This document shows, one piece after another, positions 1-12,371 of a stretch of DNA of 64,000 nt. A model generated the notes under the pieces. It made no database searches, had not been told where the DNA came from, and saw nothing but the letters and a program-made list of their open reading frames with translations. Both the position numbers and the translations under genes were made by a program. The stretch's first letter is position 1, and each line of letters starts with the position of its first letter. The stretch is taken from contig QVRM01002189.1 of assembly GCA_003439945.1 (NCBI GenBank), positions 223,501 to 287,500 on the forward strand, given 5' to 3'. This DNA comes from Dermanyssus gallinae. Lineage: Eukaryota; Arthropoda; Arachnida; Mesostigmata; Dermanyssidae.

Positions 1-97
1 ATTCCGCAAAACACACTAATGTTCGCTGTAGTATCTTTTGCAGCAAGTCTTTTCGTAAAAGAGGTTGTCGGTCGACACAGAAATAGAGGGGATGTAT

Positions 98-126
98 TAT
101 ATATATATATATATATATACATATAT
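98..126. repeat. (TA)n microsatellite
   Basis: Alternating TA run with one C interruption. It is the first of many such tracts in the window. Confidence 0.95.
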
Positions 127-1180
127 GAAGAAGAAAATAATGTATACAGGCAGGTCCTAACTTAAGTGCACTATTTTTCAGGGGTAGTATAACTTGTTCA
201 AACTCGGTTCAGCGCGGCAATGCGGCAGCAATTATGGGCACAATGAGGGGCTGCTTCGAGGATAAGCTCGATTGGTAGCACCCCTTACAAGCCCAAGAGT
301 AGTTAGATATTCATATTCCACTGTAACTTCAAAATGAAATAAAACCATATAATGTGCTACTTGTTCAAAAGACTTTTAATTATCATTCAATCGTATTAAC
401 TTTACTCAAATATAGTATGTACAATATGTTTAATGTGATTATTAAATATATTATTTATCGTCCTGCCGTTCCACCAAGAGAAGAAGTGCAAAGATCTTCG
501 TTGCAGTGCCGGACAATCAACCGAGTGATACTTAGCGCATTGCTGCGAGCAGAACCGACAAATACATTAAGTATTATAGTCCTCACGAAAGTCCCTACGG
601 GAGCATACGACTGGTGACGGAACCCGTGTACCATGTACCTGGTATAAACGTGCCTGTCATCGCAAGCCGCTCCGGGCCACAACCAAGGACGTCGAGCGCT
701 CTTACCTCCGTCGCTGCCTCCGTGACTTTGCATCGTCACGCTCCCAAGAACTGAATAAGTGGCTCCGTCACAAGCATACGCAGCCTAAGTCAAAGCACCA
801 ACATCGGCAAACAGACCGACAATACATACACGAATCCGCTTTTCGCTCTAAATGAAAGGCAAAGTACTTGCTTCATTTAAAGTGTGAAGCACTTCTCAAG
901 CAAACTAAAACCTGTTTGAAATAGGTGTTGCCACACTTTGTATAAACTACACGCCAACTTTGGCAGAGTCTTTAGCATGAACAAGCGCACTGCTGTACCG
1001 ACAAACAGTCGCCGTACGCCTCCGACCCCTTCGTGGAGAGCTGCTAGTTCCGAGTTAACACTGACCCCGATGTGTGCAGTGAATGGCGTTCATTTGTAGT
1101 GAATTCAGAGACGCAAGTATAGAAAAGAGTTTACAAACTCGAATGACCTCTTACAGCAACGAATAACGTTCGTAGGTAAA
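127..1180. other. no gene seen (AT-rich intergenic)
   Basis: Both strands carry only short ORFs with unrelated, low-information translations. I see no RNA gene, transposon terminus or tandem repeat here. Confidence 0.6.
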
Positions 1181-1182
1181 CG

Positions 1183-1428
1183 TCATTCGCTACGAAACTT
1201 ACTCGCTTTGGTTTTACGTGAGTTTATCTCTAGCCGTTTTATGAGATACGCCTCTACTATAGCGGTAATGCGCGAGATGGCACAAATGTTACGGTGAGCA
1301 ACAACGATGTCATCAGCATACATTACCACCACGCATGTTAAAACTTTGACGCACGTATTGAACAAGATCGGCTCGAAACAGCGTGAACGAGATGCAGCTT
1401 GGTGGGTCCCTCTGAGGAGTCCCAACAT
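1183..1428 (-). pseudogene. non-LTR reverse transcriptase fragment
   Basis: The minus-strand frame contains a recognisable RT catalytic block: VVMYADDIVVAHR around residues 34-46, preceded by EPILFN, which resembles the usual 'LSPxLFN' block, and followed by LEINSRKTK, which resembles the 'LxIN..KTK' block. These are RT motifs of LINE polymerases in the right order over about 80 residues. Everything upstream and downstream is missing, so this is a fossil. Similar YADD-type blocks recur at 58983-58997 (minus) and about 60385-60460 (plus), which may represent one LINE family. The clade cannot be assigned from this length. Confidence 0.6.
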
Positions 1429-1768
1429 TCTGCGTTAGTGCCATTGTCGAAAAAATTGCAAACTACTCACAGAAGAGCTCTGTCTATGCCAATCTGTCTG
1501 AAACAATCGATCAAAAGAATATTTTTTATGGACTGGGGTGGGGTGGATATGTCTGGTTTAGGAGTGAGAGTGAAACTACTATAATGTGTTATACTGATTG
1601 TCGGGCATCACTTCACAAAAAGTCCTATTGCAGACAATTAAAGTTTTTGATAGAGAAATCAATATATACAAAAAACTCACAAAAGTCAAAACGCAGCAAT
1701 ACGATCAACGTCCATCGAACAACCACAAAAGTACACCAGGTGCTAACGTTGTTCCTCTGTCCAACATC

Positions 1769-1782
1769 GGGGGGGGGGGGGG
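1769..1782. repeat. poly-G tract (14 G)
   Basis: Uninterrupted run of 14 G. Similar runs occur at 43071-43087 (G) and 33327-33342 (C). Confidence 0.9.
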
Positions 1783-2671
1783 CAACGGAAAACGACTACG
1801 GTAATCATACCACGAATCGAACCATTGATTTGATACCAAAATGGTCCTTGTAAACTGTGTGTATTCTTGTGTTTGTTATATAGACGTTCAAAGTAATACT
1901 AAGTTTTCAAATTACTGAATGTAAAAGTTCCATTCCAAAAAAAACATTGTTGAACTAAGCTAATCCTGGGTCAGAAAACCCGTGACTCCGCATTTGCGTG
2001 GAGACAACTGTTTACACCAAAGGGCCAACATAACAATGATCTAGAAATAAATTAAGTCAATGTATAGGTAAAAGTTGGGAAAGTGGATATCACGTAACCA
2101 TAATTTTTGTGACTGTTTATGTGACTATTTGCCTTCATTCTTGTAGCCTGCGTGAGCATTTTTCAGACGAAGCATAATGTCGAACACGTTGCATATGTCT
2201 GTTCCTTCACCGAACGACATATCGTCCACCTGCAATGTGCGCGCCTCTTGTGAAGTAATGCCCCACAATCCACATCAGTGTAACGGATTAAAGTAATCTA
2301 CCAGAAGTATACCAGATATTAAAACAGGAAATCTCCCCTCAATTCCATCGGGAAAAATATGCTGTAAACAAATTCTACAACCCCATAAAACGAGTGTACC
2401 TAATTTAGTAACACCATGTATAAATGTAGATATTTGAGCTTAGAGCCGGCTGACCCACTAATAGAGTACTTGGTAATTTATATTATTTATACATATATAT
2501 GTATATATACACGGGCAAGTACACGTTCAGCAAGCATGTCTTGTACTCAGGGAGAGCCATTTTTATGAAGATTTTGAAGAAGAACAAGTTCTAAGAATAT
2601 AAGGAATCATCATTGCTGCTGAACTACCTGCGTATCAGGCCGATGCTCAGTAATATAATTAATAAACTTAA

Positions 2672-2673
<2 letters not shown>

Positions 2674-2705
<32 letters not shown>
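2674..2705. repeat. (TA)n microsatellite
   Basis: About 32 bp of alternating AT. Confidence 0.95.
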
Positions 2706-2710
<5 letters not shown>

Positions 2711-3710
2711 TATGCATACTGATATGCATACACAGACGAGTAAGTGGGATGATCCAAATTTAGCGGGCTACCTAAACGTACCCAAGAAGAGCCTCTTTTT
2801 TAGGAGGAATGTCAAGAAGAACAAAAGACCAGCTAAGGCCGACCGAGCAACTGTGTGTACTAAGTAATTTCGGCAAAGATCAGCTACTGTTCTCGCTTAT
2901 TGCTTTGAACGGACCCTAATAAGATCATAAAGTTTTTCCGTCTTCTGAAAACGACGCTTTACAAAATTGCGGCTAATCACGCGACTGCACAAGAAGCAGG
3001 ACCGTTCCCATACAGCGGAGTAAAATGTTTACGATAAAGTGCGGTGTGTGTGAGCACTCCCGAACTAAGTGAGGCCCCGCAAAAGTGCATTTTTGGCGAT
3101 CTTCGTACTTCGAAGCGCGTTTTAAGCTCACATTTTCATGTGTAAGTTCGAACCGTTGGCTGAATTGTTCTAGAGGACCACAAGTACCAGTCGTACACCA
3201 GAAGAGTCTGACGGCACCTCTCTGAGGTCGATAACGCGAAGAGGCCGGCATCGGCGCCAAATTACGTCAATTTTTGTCTTTGATACGTAGGATTTCCCTA
3301 CTGTGAGACGGAGCAGCTTATGTGCACGTCCAACGTGTGGTGTCTACAGACGGCATGATGACGCTATACTTTTGTTCAAAAGAGCTAAACAGTGACACAG
3401 AAAGTTTATTTGCATGCTCTTCTGCAAACTGTAGTGGTACCGTGAAAACACCATACTGCGTCTAAGGATTTGTGTACGTTTGTAATATGTTTGCTAGTAT
3501 AGAGCGCAGGACACGCACCTTCTTACCGCGCCTACCATCCGCATAGCGCAAGGCTTGCTGGCAGAACATATAAGCATGCTCTTCGACAAGCAATCGTGGT
3601 TGCCCTGCAGTATATACATATATATTCATCATATTTATTTCACTCATATTAAGTATGCATATAACATAAACACTTATCCAGATTATACAATTGTACAGTC
3701 AGCTGCTTGC

Positions 3711-3716
<6 letters not shown>

Positions 3717-3746
<30 letters not shown>
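3717..3746. repeat. (TA)n microsatellite
   Basis: About 30 bp of alternating TA. Confidence 0.95.
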
Positions 3747-3747
<1 letters not shown>

Positions 3748-3797
3748 CACATAGCTTTATTCATGAGTACTTGCAAATACACTCGAAAGCAAACAGC

Positions 3798-3800
<3 letters not shown>

Positions 3801-3831
<31 letters not shown>
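3801..3831. repeat. (TA)n microsatellite
   Basis: About 31 bp of alternating TA, 55 bp from the previous tract. Confidence 0.95.
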
Positions 3832-3835
<4 letters not shown>

Positions 3836-4044
3836 ACATATTGTTTCCATGTGCGCATGTGGCCGTTTAGGCAACGACCGTCGTCTACTGTACGTCGTTG
3901 TGCCTAATGATTGGATTTTTAGGTTCGACGAGTTCATAACGAATGACAAAATGCACGATGAGTCCAGTCCTAATTACTGGACGGAGACTTGACATGACGG
4001 GGCGAACGTTGGCCGACCTTCTAGTATTGCTACTGTATCAATAT

Positions 4045-4540
4045 TAAAACTGTTGTTGTTGTTGCTGTTGTTGTTGTCGCGCTACCTTCGAGTTCCGTTC
4101 GATCAACAGGCAGCAGCAGCAGCAGCAACAAAGAGGATAAAATCACTCGGCCAGTTTCAGCGGCGCGGCAGGTCAATAGCTGCCGTTGTCCTCCTGCTGG
4201 TTGGTAGTAGAAATCGTTATAATAATAGACAGTCTTCGCCGCTTTACTAGTAATATTCGGCGAGTTGTGGCCGTAGTCGTCACGTCGTCGTCGTAGTCGT
4301 TTTCGTAGCAGTAGTAGTAGTAGTAGTGGTGGTCGTTGTCAATGTTGTTGTTGTTGTTGTTGTTGTTGTTGATGAATCAGTGATAATAACGTATATTTGT
4401 AGCGGTAGTAGCTGAACCTATTATCGATCGTGTGTTCGCCAGTGCGGTGGACATCATCATAATGATCGCCTTTATTATCGTTAATGTTGTTGTAGTTGTT
4501 GTTGTTCTTATTGTTGTTACTTTGCTGTTGTTGTTGTTGT
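4045..4540. repeat. degenerate GTT/GTA/GTC triplet-repeat field
   Basis: Runs of TTG (4052-4078), CAG (about 4110-4126), GTA (about 4308-4328) and TTG (about 4344-4372) lie close together. The long frames across them are Leu/Val/Cys low complexity produced by the repeat, not genes. Confidence 0.85.
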
Positions 4541-4544
4541 TGTC

Positions 4545-4726
4545 GTCCCTATTGTTGTTATTTTGTTGTTGTCCTTATTGTTGTTATTTTAATATTGTCC
4601 TTATTGTTGTTACTTTGGTGTTGTCCTTATTGCTGTTATTTTGTTGTTGTCCTTATTGTTTTTATTTTGTTGTTGTCCTTATTGTTGGTATTTTGTTGTT
4701 GCCCTTATTGTTATTGTTGTTGCTGT
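4545..4726 (+). repeat. 26-bp minisatellite, about 7 units
   Basis: The landmark GTCCYTATTG or GCCCTTATTG recurs at 4545, 4571, 4597, 4623, 4649, 4675 and 4701, exactly 26 bp apart each time. Units differ by point changes only. The strand is T/G-rich. Because 26 is not a multiple of three, the frame changes with each unit, which argues against protein-level selection. Confidence 0.9.
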
Positions 4727-5195
4727 TGCTGTTGTTGTTGTTGTTGCCGTTGTTGTTCCGGGCAACGTTGTCATTGCGCCACTTGACATTTGTAGTTTCG
4801 AATCCGCTGCTGCTGCTGCTACTGTTGCTCCTGTTTGCTGCTGTTAGCAGTATAGTAGCCTATTCGTGTTGTGGTACGGCGACCACCGCAACGATATCGC
4901 ACCATCCAATCCTGCTGCTGCCTGCCAGCAGTAGTAGTAATAATAGGCCCCTGTCGTCGCCGCCGCCACGCGCCGTTCCGTTTTCAGTTTCTGTTGTTCT
5001 CTGACTTGAGCGTGTGTTGTCTGCTGTCTTGAATGGCCAGGTCGGGCCTGTCAACAGTCGGTGTCAGACGCCGACGCCGACGGCGACGCCAACGCCTGGC
5101 GCAAAGGTCAGATATTGCGCGAGCGTGCCAACATGCCTGCCTCGCGATACCGGATCATACGTTGATACGATATATCCGGCGGCTGTGACGACGAC

Positions 5196-5676
<481 letters not shown>

Positions 5677-5893
5677 TACTACTACTACGTTCATAGCACT
5701 CAACGAGAACAACAACGACACAACAAAGCAGCAACGTCGTTAACACACAACTGTCAACTACATTGGAAACAATAACAAACAGAGTAAAGGCAGCAACAAT
5801 CGCCACACTCCGCCACAAAGCTATCGACGTCCGAGCTCAGTACTAATTGGAAGAATGCATCTGCAACTGCTAAACGTGGCCGCTGAAGAAGAC

Positions 5894-6103
5894 TTTTTTT
5901 TAAAGATTTTCCGTAAGGCAATTGCCCATGTACGGTTTATTCATGTCATGGCTAATTTTAATCCACTCCGGCATTTAGCTTGTCTAAATTGGAAACCATG
6001 CAAACCAATTTAAGAGTGGCCGGTCTGGGTCTCGAACCCAGTCCTCCCGAATGCAAGGCAAAGGCTTTGCCACTAAGCCATTTTGCTCGGTACGGCCACG
6101 CAT
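5894..6103 (-). mobile_element. tRNA-derived SINE (family C)
   Basis: Read on the minus strand, the 5' part carries a canonical pol III A box (TGGCTTAGTGG) and B box (GGTTCGAGACC). The D arm (GGCTT/AAGCC) and T arm (CTGGG/CCCAG with a 7-nt loop) can form. The seven bases before the A box do not pair with the 3' acceptor strand, so this is not an intact tRNA gene. An unrelated body follows, ending in eight A (the T run at 5894-5901). Head with A and B boxes, body and A-tail is the SINE layout. I could not find a target-site duplication. Confidence 0.65.
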
Positions 6104-6410
6104 GAAGTCAACTCTACGAGTAGGGTCCTTTCGCAGCGTCGTCAACGTTTACTACTACCAGTATGAGGACGTGAGGTGCCGCACTGCTCTCGCCGCTCGC
6201 CAGAAAGCTTTCGAAACGAGGGATTGAAGCAGCGAAACTGCAGCGAGTTACTGGTTTAATCCGGTTAGCAGGGTGCTAGGAATAACAATAAGAATAATTC
6301 TATCGTAGACGCCATGAATTGATAGGAAGCAAGTAGAGGATGATGCACCTGGCTCAAACGTTCATAACTCACCATTGTAATTGCTGAACATGTGTATTAA
6401 CATTTAATAA
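6104..6410. other. no gene seen
   Basis: Short segment between the SINE and the AT-rich tandem repeat. Nothing is recognisable in it. Confidence 0.5.
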
Positions 6411-6655
6411 TATTAATAATATGGTTTTTTGAACAAAGGATAATCATAATTATTGTTATAAACAAGTCCAAAATTACTAATTATAAAAATGTTTACGATA
6501 TTGTTTTTGAACAAATGATAATCATTATGATTATAAACAAGTCTCAAAATTACTTCTTATCTAAATGTTTACAATATTGTTTTTGAACAAAGGATAATAA
6601 TTATTATTATAAACAAGTATCAAAAAACTAATTATATAGTATTTAGAATATTGCA
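6411..6655. repeat. AT-rich tandem repeat, three units of about 80 bp
   Basis: The motif GAACAAAKGATAAT recurs at 6431, 6509 and 6595. Each copy is followed by similar ATTATAAACAAGT and AAAATTACT segments. Units differ by small indels (78 and 86 bp apart), so this is an aged minisatellite. Confidence 0.85.
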
Positions 6656-7431
6656 TGTAATATTTCCTGAGTGTCGGTGACCACTCAACATCATCTTGGC
6701 GTTGCCTCTGTGTGGTTCCAATGACACTCTCTATCGGAGAAACGCGGTCGATCTTGGCTTCGCTGTGACCTCAAAGAGCTTCTCCACAAGCTCTTTTGTC
6801 AGTTTGAGTGCATCCTTGCCCCAAATGCCAGATGGCTCGAGACCAAACGCCATTTCAGCGTGGTCTTTAGGAAGATGCGCGTATAGGCGCTGTTTGTGCA
6901 TCTCCCGTTGGTGAATGATGTGGCCGACGCCCGCATTGGCTAGTGCACGATGGTCGAGGGCCTACGTGTCGGAGACACTGACGTCCCACGCCAGCGCCCG
7001 AAGGCCATAATAATATTAATAATAAACCACTATACGGCTAGATGATATAGCGAGATTCTCCTCTAAATATTTCTTTCTGTATGTCTCGCTGCTTCTTTGG
7101 CTCTCTGTCCGAGAGGTTCCTTGTCTCTCCTTGGCTCTGTATTCGATCTATCTCTCCTCACAAGGACAGCGGACTTCGGGGGGACTTCACTTCAGCTGGA
7201 CCCCTCCGGTTCCTCCGGCTGTCGACCAACACAACGACAGCAACTATCGGACATCGGCGCCGATCAATCATATTTCCTTTAATATTACTGTCCGAACTTC
7301 CTTCACACTCGTAGGCTTTGGTAAATCTAAAATTCATACATGTAAGGGCACCGTTGACAACGACAACGACTGTTTCTACAACGACTGCTACAGCTACACC
7401 GGAACCGCCACATGTACACACAACTCTTTAC

Positions 7432-7454
7432 ATATATATATATATATATATATA
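7432..7454. repeat. (TA)n microsatellite
   Basis: About 23 bp alternating AT. Confidence 0.9.
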
Positions 7455-7496
7455 AACTGGCACTCGCTACAGGAGACAAGAGGGCAGGCGAATATC

Positions 7497-7529
<33 letters not shown>

Positions 7530-7546
7530 TTATATACATATATATA
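7497..7546. repeat. TA-rich microsatellite mosaic
   Basis: TA run with TG, TT and CA interruptions. Confidence 0.9.
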
Positions 7547-8063
7547 GAAAAGGGGCAAGAGTGAGATGTGAGAAGAAAGAGGGGAAGAAGGGGCGAAGAA
7601 AAGTGTCTGCAGAAAACTGCTGGTCGCATAGGGCTAGAGCCGTACACCAAAAGACACTAGCAACAGATTTACGATAATGAATACAGTGACGACTGCCTCG
7701 ACTGCCTACGCCTGCGAGTAGTAGCGATACGCACTAGCGCCGGGTATGACTACTATTCCACCATGATGGCGTTCGTAATTAATGCATGGCGTATGGAATG
7801 GTAGGTATGTATACGACGTCGACGAATTGCGCGCAACCTAATACATGCCTTCCACACCTACTCACTGTACGAACGAGCAAACGAACGAACGACATAACGA
7901 GAACATTGAGAAGTGGTGGTGGTAACGGGTGGTGGTCCTGGATGAATAGCCTGGATGGATGGCCATACCTGGCTACTGGCTACACAGCGATGGAAACGCG
8001 ACAACAGTGACCATGTAGGGTCGAGTAAAGTAGTGTAGGGAGAGAAAAGTAAAGGCCGAGAGC

Positions 8064-8107
8064 TCGGAGAGAGAGAGAGAGAGAGAGGGGGCAAGGAGAG
8101 AGAGGGA
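8064..8107. repeat. (GA)n purine tract
   Basis: Imperfect GA dinucleotide run on the plus strand (GAGAGA and GGGG blocks). Confidence 0.85.
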
Positions 8108-8159
8108 AGAGGAGGAACGTGCGATGGAAGAGACTGATGGCCTTCCAGCGAGCGCCTCT

Positions 8160-8211
8160 AAAAACGTATCAGAACACCTGCAAAAACGTGTTAGAACACC
8201 TGCAAAAACGT
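8160..8211. repeat. short tandem duplication, about 23 bp x 2
   Basis: AGAACACCTGCAAAAACGT occurs twice in a row with near-identical flanks. Confidence 0.8.
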
Positions 8212-8364
8212 CGCTGTTGCTGCAGAAGCAGCACTACGCTTGGTTGGTTTCATGGATTTATTGGATGGACATTACATGGACAAAGGCCATTATCACGCGC
8301 TCAGCAAATACTAAACACAAGCTAAGCTTGCTCGCTCGCTTAACTAGCATTGCTTCCTTTTGTT

Positions 8365-8380
8365 TTCTAAATCCTGGCTA
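8365..8380. repeat. target-site duplication, copy 1
   Basis: 16 bp identical to 8693-8708, flanking the SINE. Confidence 0.85.
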
Positions 8381-8692
8381 GAATTAAAAACAGTTATTTT
8401 AGGAGGTTGTTTTTAATTCTAGACTATCCTCGGTCCCCTACGGGCTTAGAACTTAATCTGAGGCATATCTTCAACGCACCGAGGGCCGAACATGTTAAGA
8501 TATCTATATAGGATTTCCCTAACAGTCCTTGTGGCAGCATGGCCGTTGACTCTCAGCGCAATGGTCTATTATCTATTCTCAATGAGCATCGCTCAAAGAA
8601 AATTCGATCAACAACAGGGATCGAACCGGCGACACTCCAATGGTAGATGACAACCATGACTAGCGCACTAGTCCCCTAGACCACGCCGCCAC
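8381..8692 (-). mobile_element. tRNA-derived SINE (family B) with 16-bp TSD
   Basis: The insert is bounded by the 16-bp direct repeat TTCTAAATCCTGGCTA at 8365-8380 and 8693-8708. On the minus strand it begins with a tRNA-like head carrying an A-box-like TGGTCTAGGGG and a perfect B box GGTTCGATCCC. A body of about 220 bp follows, and its 3' end includes a 15-bp perfect inverted repeat (8378-8392 against 8408-8422, slightly overlapping the duplication). A pol III head with a long target-site duplication indicates retroposition by a LINE enzyme. The head is unlike the other two SINE families here. Confidence 0.85.
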
Positions 8693-8708
8693 TTCTAAAT
8701 CCTGGCTA
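8693..8708. repeat. target-site duplication, copy 2
   Basis: 16 bp identical to 8365-8380. Confidence 0.85.
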
Positions 8709-9034
8709 CCTGCCGCCTGAAACTAGGGCACACTATAACAACGAATTTCACGGCAATCGTATATGTATAATGGTTGGGATGACAACCGCAAGTTGCGGAA
8801 AACCACCTGCCTCTGCCTATACCTGCCTGATGGAGTTCTGTCACCGTATTCTGCCACGTTTCAGCATATTTAGTCGTTCTATCTGACTGTTTGTTTATTT
8901 GTCGTTGTTGCCAAAGTGCTGTACTATTAGCTGCCTATGACCCAGTGGAGGTACATACATGCGGGCGTCAAACAGAACGTTTGTCGATGGTCACAGTGGT
9001 CGGGGCCACAGTGGGACTGCTGTTAGCGAATAAC

Positions 9035-9165
9035 ACCAACAACAACAATATTAACTACAACGACAACAACAACGACGACAGCAACAATAACAACAACAAC
9101 ATCGACAGCAACAACAACAGCAAAAATAACAGCAACAACAACAACAACGACGACTACAACCATCA
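9035..9165. repeat. AAC/GAC triplet-rich tract
   Basis: Imperfect CAA/AAC repeats with GAC and AAT variants. Any translation is Asn-rich low complexity. Confidence 0.85.
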
Positions 9166-9763
9166 CCACCAGCTACCCTTTATCCCTGCCCTTCGCACGA
9201 ACGGCAGGCCAGCCCAACGCATATTCTAAAAATCTCTCACTATCTCTTTATCTCCTTGTGTTACTACTTCCTCGCTTCCGCCCTCTACTTCGGCCTTGGC
9301 CCTGTCGGCTGTGCTCAGTTCCGTCGGTCGATTAGGAGTTCCTTGGCACAGATAGTCATCTCATCAGCTGCTGTTGTACCGTCCTGTGCTGAAGAAGCCC
9401 AGAAGAACTTCACCCCCTCCCACAGCCCTTCCTGTCCGCGCACGCTGCGGAGAATCCAGCTTCCAACTTCGACATCAAATCTTGTCTATTTTATTATCAG
9501 GTCATAAGGAAGAAGAAGAAGAAGACGAAGAAGAAGAAGGCATCTCTAGACGGACGTCCGATCCCGTCTCCCAGCTGTCCGGCTCGTCCTCGCCAACGCT
9601 CATCTAGACCCATGTCGTAAATTAGACTCACTACCAATCTTGCTACAGCTGGCTAGCGCGGCCCGAAAAGCAAGCGGACTTGCCCTTGTCACATCCCTCG
9701 GTACCAGCATGCGAGTTGAGTTGACCACCGACAGACTACTAAAACATCTCTAGAGGCAATCTT

Positions 9764-9801
<38 letters not shown>

Positions 9802-11020
9802 AGACGTCGCTGCCAAAGGATTATTTTATGACTACCAGTTAGTGTAAAATGCAGCCGTATAAACAGTTTTATTACAGAATCTTTGCGATATATATATATA
9901 TATATACAGACGATGTCTATATATATATATATATGTCTGTGCTACATACTAGTTTGCTGTTATTATTCCACTAGTATGCAGAACTTTGCGGCTATTAACG
10001 GACTTGCGGCATATATGCCAAAGCTATATGAAGTTTCGTCGCCTGTAGCGTAAAGCACAACATGTGCTGTCACATCACAGCAGCTGGTGGTGGTCTATGG
10101 TGCCTGATCAAGCTTGGTATGACCTAGGGAATAAAATCTAGCACTCGAAGGACAAACCATAGAAAGACCGTCAAACAAGAGGTAAACGAATACGCACAAA
10201 AGTACCGGAAGAGGGATTGTACGTGCCAGAAATGCCTAGAAACTGTTTCGATTAAGAACTAGCGGCAAATCGCAGTCGCAGTCGTAGTATTTATTGCAGC
10301 AAACGAATCTGCAGCGATGCCAGCGGTGAGACAGAAACCTCGTAAGGAGGAGGAGGAGCAGAGCAAAGGCAAAGCCTTTTTCTAATGGAGTCATTCTTCA
10401 AAGTTCTTTAGAGGGTCTACAGGTTTAACTTCCTTGCTTGCTTGTAAAACTCTGTTCTGTACAACGCAGAGCTAGTTACAAGCCGATACGTGCGAATATA
10501 TTGCCCGTCGTGACACGTCGTGTAATCGAATGACGAACGGTATTTGTAGTAGTAGTAGTAGTCGTTATAGACGTTGTAGTGATCGAAATAGGCTCTTCAG
10601 GTTAGCAGCATCACTTAGTAATGCAGTCTAAGTGTAGCATAAACGGCAGCAGCAGAAGTAGCAATTTACCGTATACTGAATAGTCAACGATGAGGTGTGG
10701 ACCATGGAACGCAGCAGGGGAAAACGTGTGGTGGTAGAAGAGTCGCCGCCAGAGTGTCGAGCCGCGGCCTCGTCTTGACTCATTCCCGGTCACTCAGACC
10801 CGGCGGTCGGTCGGCGGGACCAGATGCAATTTTCCTGTTGTGCCGACGTGCCCGAACGAACGAACATGAACGCCGTGGACACGGCCAGACGTGTTGGCCC
10901 ATCATAAAAACGATCGGGCACACGCAGCGTTGCGTGTTACGGCGTGCCCAAGGAGTCGTTGCTGGTGGACGCCCGGAGGACGCTTGGACTTGGTTCGGTA
11001 CCATGTCCTTCGGTGGCAGA
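9166..11020. other. no gene seen; TA repeats
   Basis: Contains (TA)n at 9768-9798, 9888-9906 and 9917-9933, and a short GTA run near 10548. The frames spanning 10.7-11.4 kb end in triplet repeats and resemble no family. Confidence 0.5.
9768..9798. repeat. (TA)n microsatellite
   Basis: About 31 bp alternating AT. Two shorter tracts follow at 9888-9906 and 9917-9933. Confidence 0.95.
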
Positions 11021-11026
11021 CGACGA

Positions 11027-11370
11027 GTAGTAGTTGAAGTAGTAGTAGTGGTAGTGGTAGTAATCATGGTAGTAGTACATGAACCACCTACCTACACTAA
11101 ACGGGTTGGCCTGGGATGCAAGTCGACGACCCCCGAAAGCTGCATCGAGTTGCTACTAAGTCATTCGTCGTCGTCGTCGTCGTTGTTGATGTTGTTGTTG
11201 TCGCTGTTGTTATTGTTGTTGTCGTCGTCGCTGTCGTCGTTGTTGTTGTTGTCGCTGTCGTCGTTGTTGTTGTCGCTGTCGTCGTTGTTGTTGTTGTTGT
11301 CGTCGCTGTCGTCGTTGTTGTTGTTGTTGTCGTCGTTGTCGCTGTCGTCGTTGTTGTCGTCGTCGCCGCC
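11027..11370 (+). repeat. GTA then GTC/GTT triplet-repeat field
   Basis: GTA-rich run (11027-11075), then about 200 bp of interspersed GTC and GTT (11162-11368). Six-frame readings give poly-Val, poly-Ser and poly-Thr, as expected from the repeat alone. Confidence 0.9.
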
Positions 11371-12099
11371 GCCCCTCGCTTACTCGCAGCAATGGCACAG
11401 CAAACAGCGAAAACTACTTTAAGGAGTTCGTCCATTGCCGAGTTCTACCGGCAGCCAACTCGATTTGGCTGCCGAGCCGAAATATAGGCAAGCCTGCAAA
11501 GCCTGCAAGGTGACTGCCCACCTTACACCGCCTGCTTGACTGTATGACTGACTGCATTCGTGCAGTGGCCACCGACAGCACACGACGCTACCAGCAGGCA
11601 GCGGCATCTGTTGCGGCCACAGCAACACGCAGCAACCGCGCGCCAGCATTGTTGGACCAAACGAAAAGTGCTGTTATGTCGAGAGCGCAATTCTTTCGAC
11701 AAAAAGCATCATCAGCGCGTCCCACCTCGTTTCGAATCTCTCATCCCCTCGACCTCTTCTGGCTGGCTGGCAGGCTGGCTGGCAGACTTCAGTCGGATGG
11801 CCCAGCTGAATGAATCCACTTTACTTTGCACAGTGGCCTGGCCAAAAGAAGAACCACGCACAACCAACTTCGTACGTAGCCGCGTCTATATACGTAGGCC
11901 TATACGTTCCTATACGTGCACCGCGATCACGTATACATTACACGTACGTGCTTTAATGTTAAACGAAGAAGTCCCCAACAACAAAAAAACAGAACCTCCA
12001 TGAACAAGTCAACAACCATGTGCCTGTTGCGCTACTTTCGAAAGGCGATAGCGAATAAATCACGATGTGTTTAACATGTCAGCCTTTTCAACTTAGTGT

Positions 12100-12103
12100 T
12101 ATA

Positions 12104-12158
<55 letters not shown>

Positions 12159-12162
12159 TATA
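12100..12162. repeat. (TA)n microsatellite, about 60 bp
   Basis: Near-continuous AT alternation. Confidence 0.95.
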
Positions 12163-12283
12163 AGGTGCTGATACTGACTGTAACTAAATCTACATAGTCT
12201 ATAGCAGAGCTGCGGCATTCCCTCAGTGCAGTGATTTGAATGCTAAAGGAAGCTGTGCATACGGCTCAGTTTAGAGTGCTTGC

Positions 12284-12286
<3 letters not shown>

Positions 12287-12370
<84 letters not shown>
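12287..12370. repeat. (TA)n microsatellite, 84 bp
   Basis: Uninterrupted TA alternation, one of the two longest in the window. Confidence 0.97.

Positions 12371-12371
<1 letters not shown>

Larger units (their letters stand above)
1429..4030. other. no gene seen; AT-rich with TA repeats
   Basis: The short ORFs here show no family resemblance. The segment holds a G14 run (1769-1782) and (TA)n tracts at 2674-2705, 3717-3746 and 3801-3831. Confidence 0.6.
6656..8060. other. no gene seen; TA repeats
   Basis: No ORF in this stretch resembles a protein family. It contains (TA)n at 7432-7454 and a TA/TG mosaic at 7497-7546. Confidence 0.55.

Noticed and set aside
4432..5004. 190-residue Leu/Val/Cys-rich frame resembling a membrane protein
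   Set aside because: The hydrophobicity comes from the GTT/TTG repeat and the 26-bp minisatellite. All three plus-strand frames look similar.
6016..6103. A functional tRNA gene on the minus strand
   Set aside because: The A and B boxes are good, but the acceptor stem does not pair and a SINE-like body with A-tail follows.
10697..11435. 241-residue plus-strand and 112-residue minus-strand frames
   Set aside because: The C-terminal half is entirely GTC/GTT repeat and the N-terminal half has no recognisable motif or splice support.
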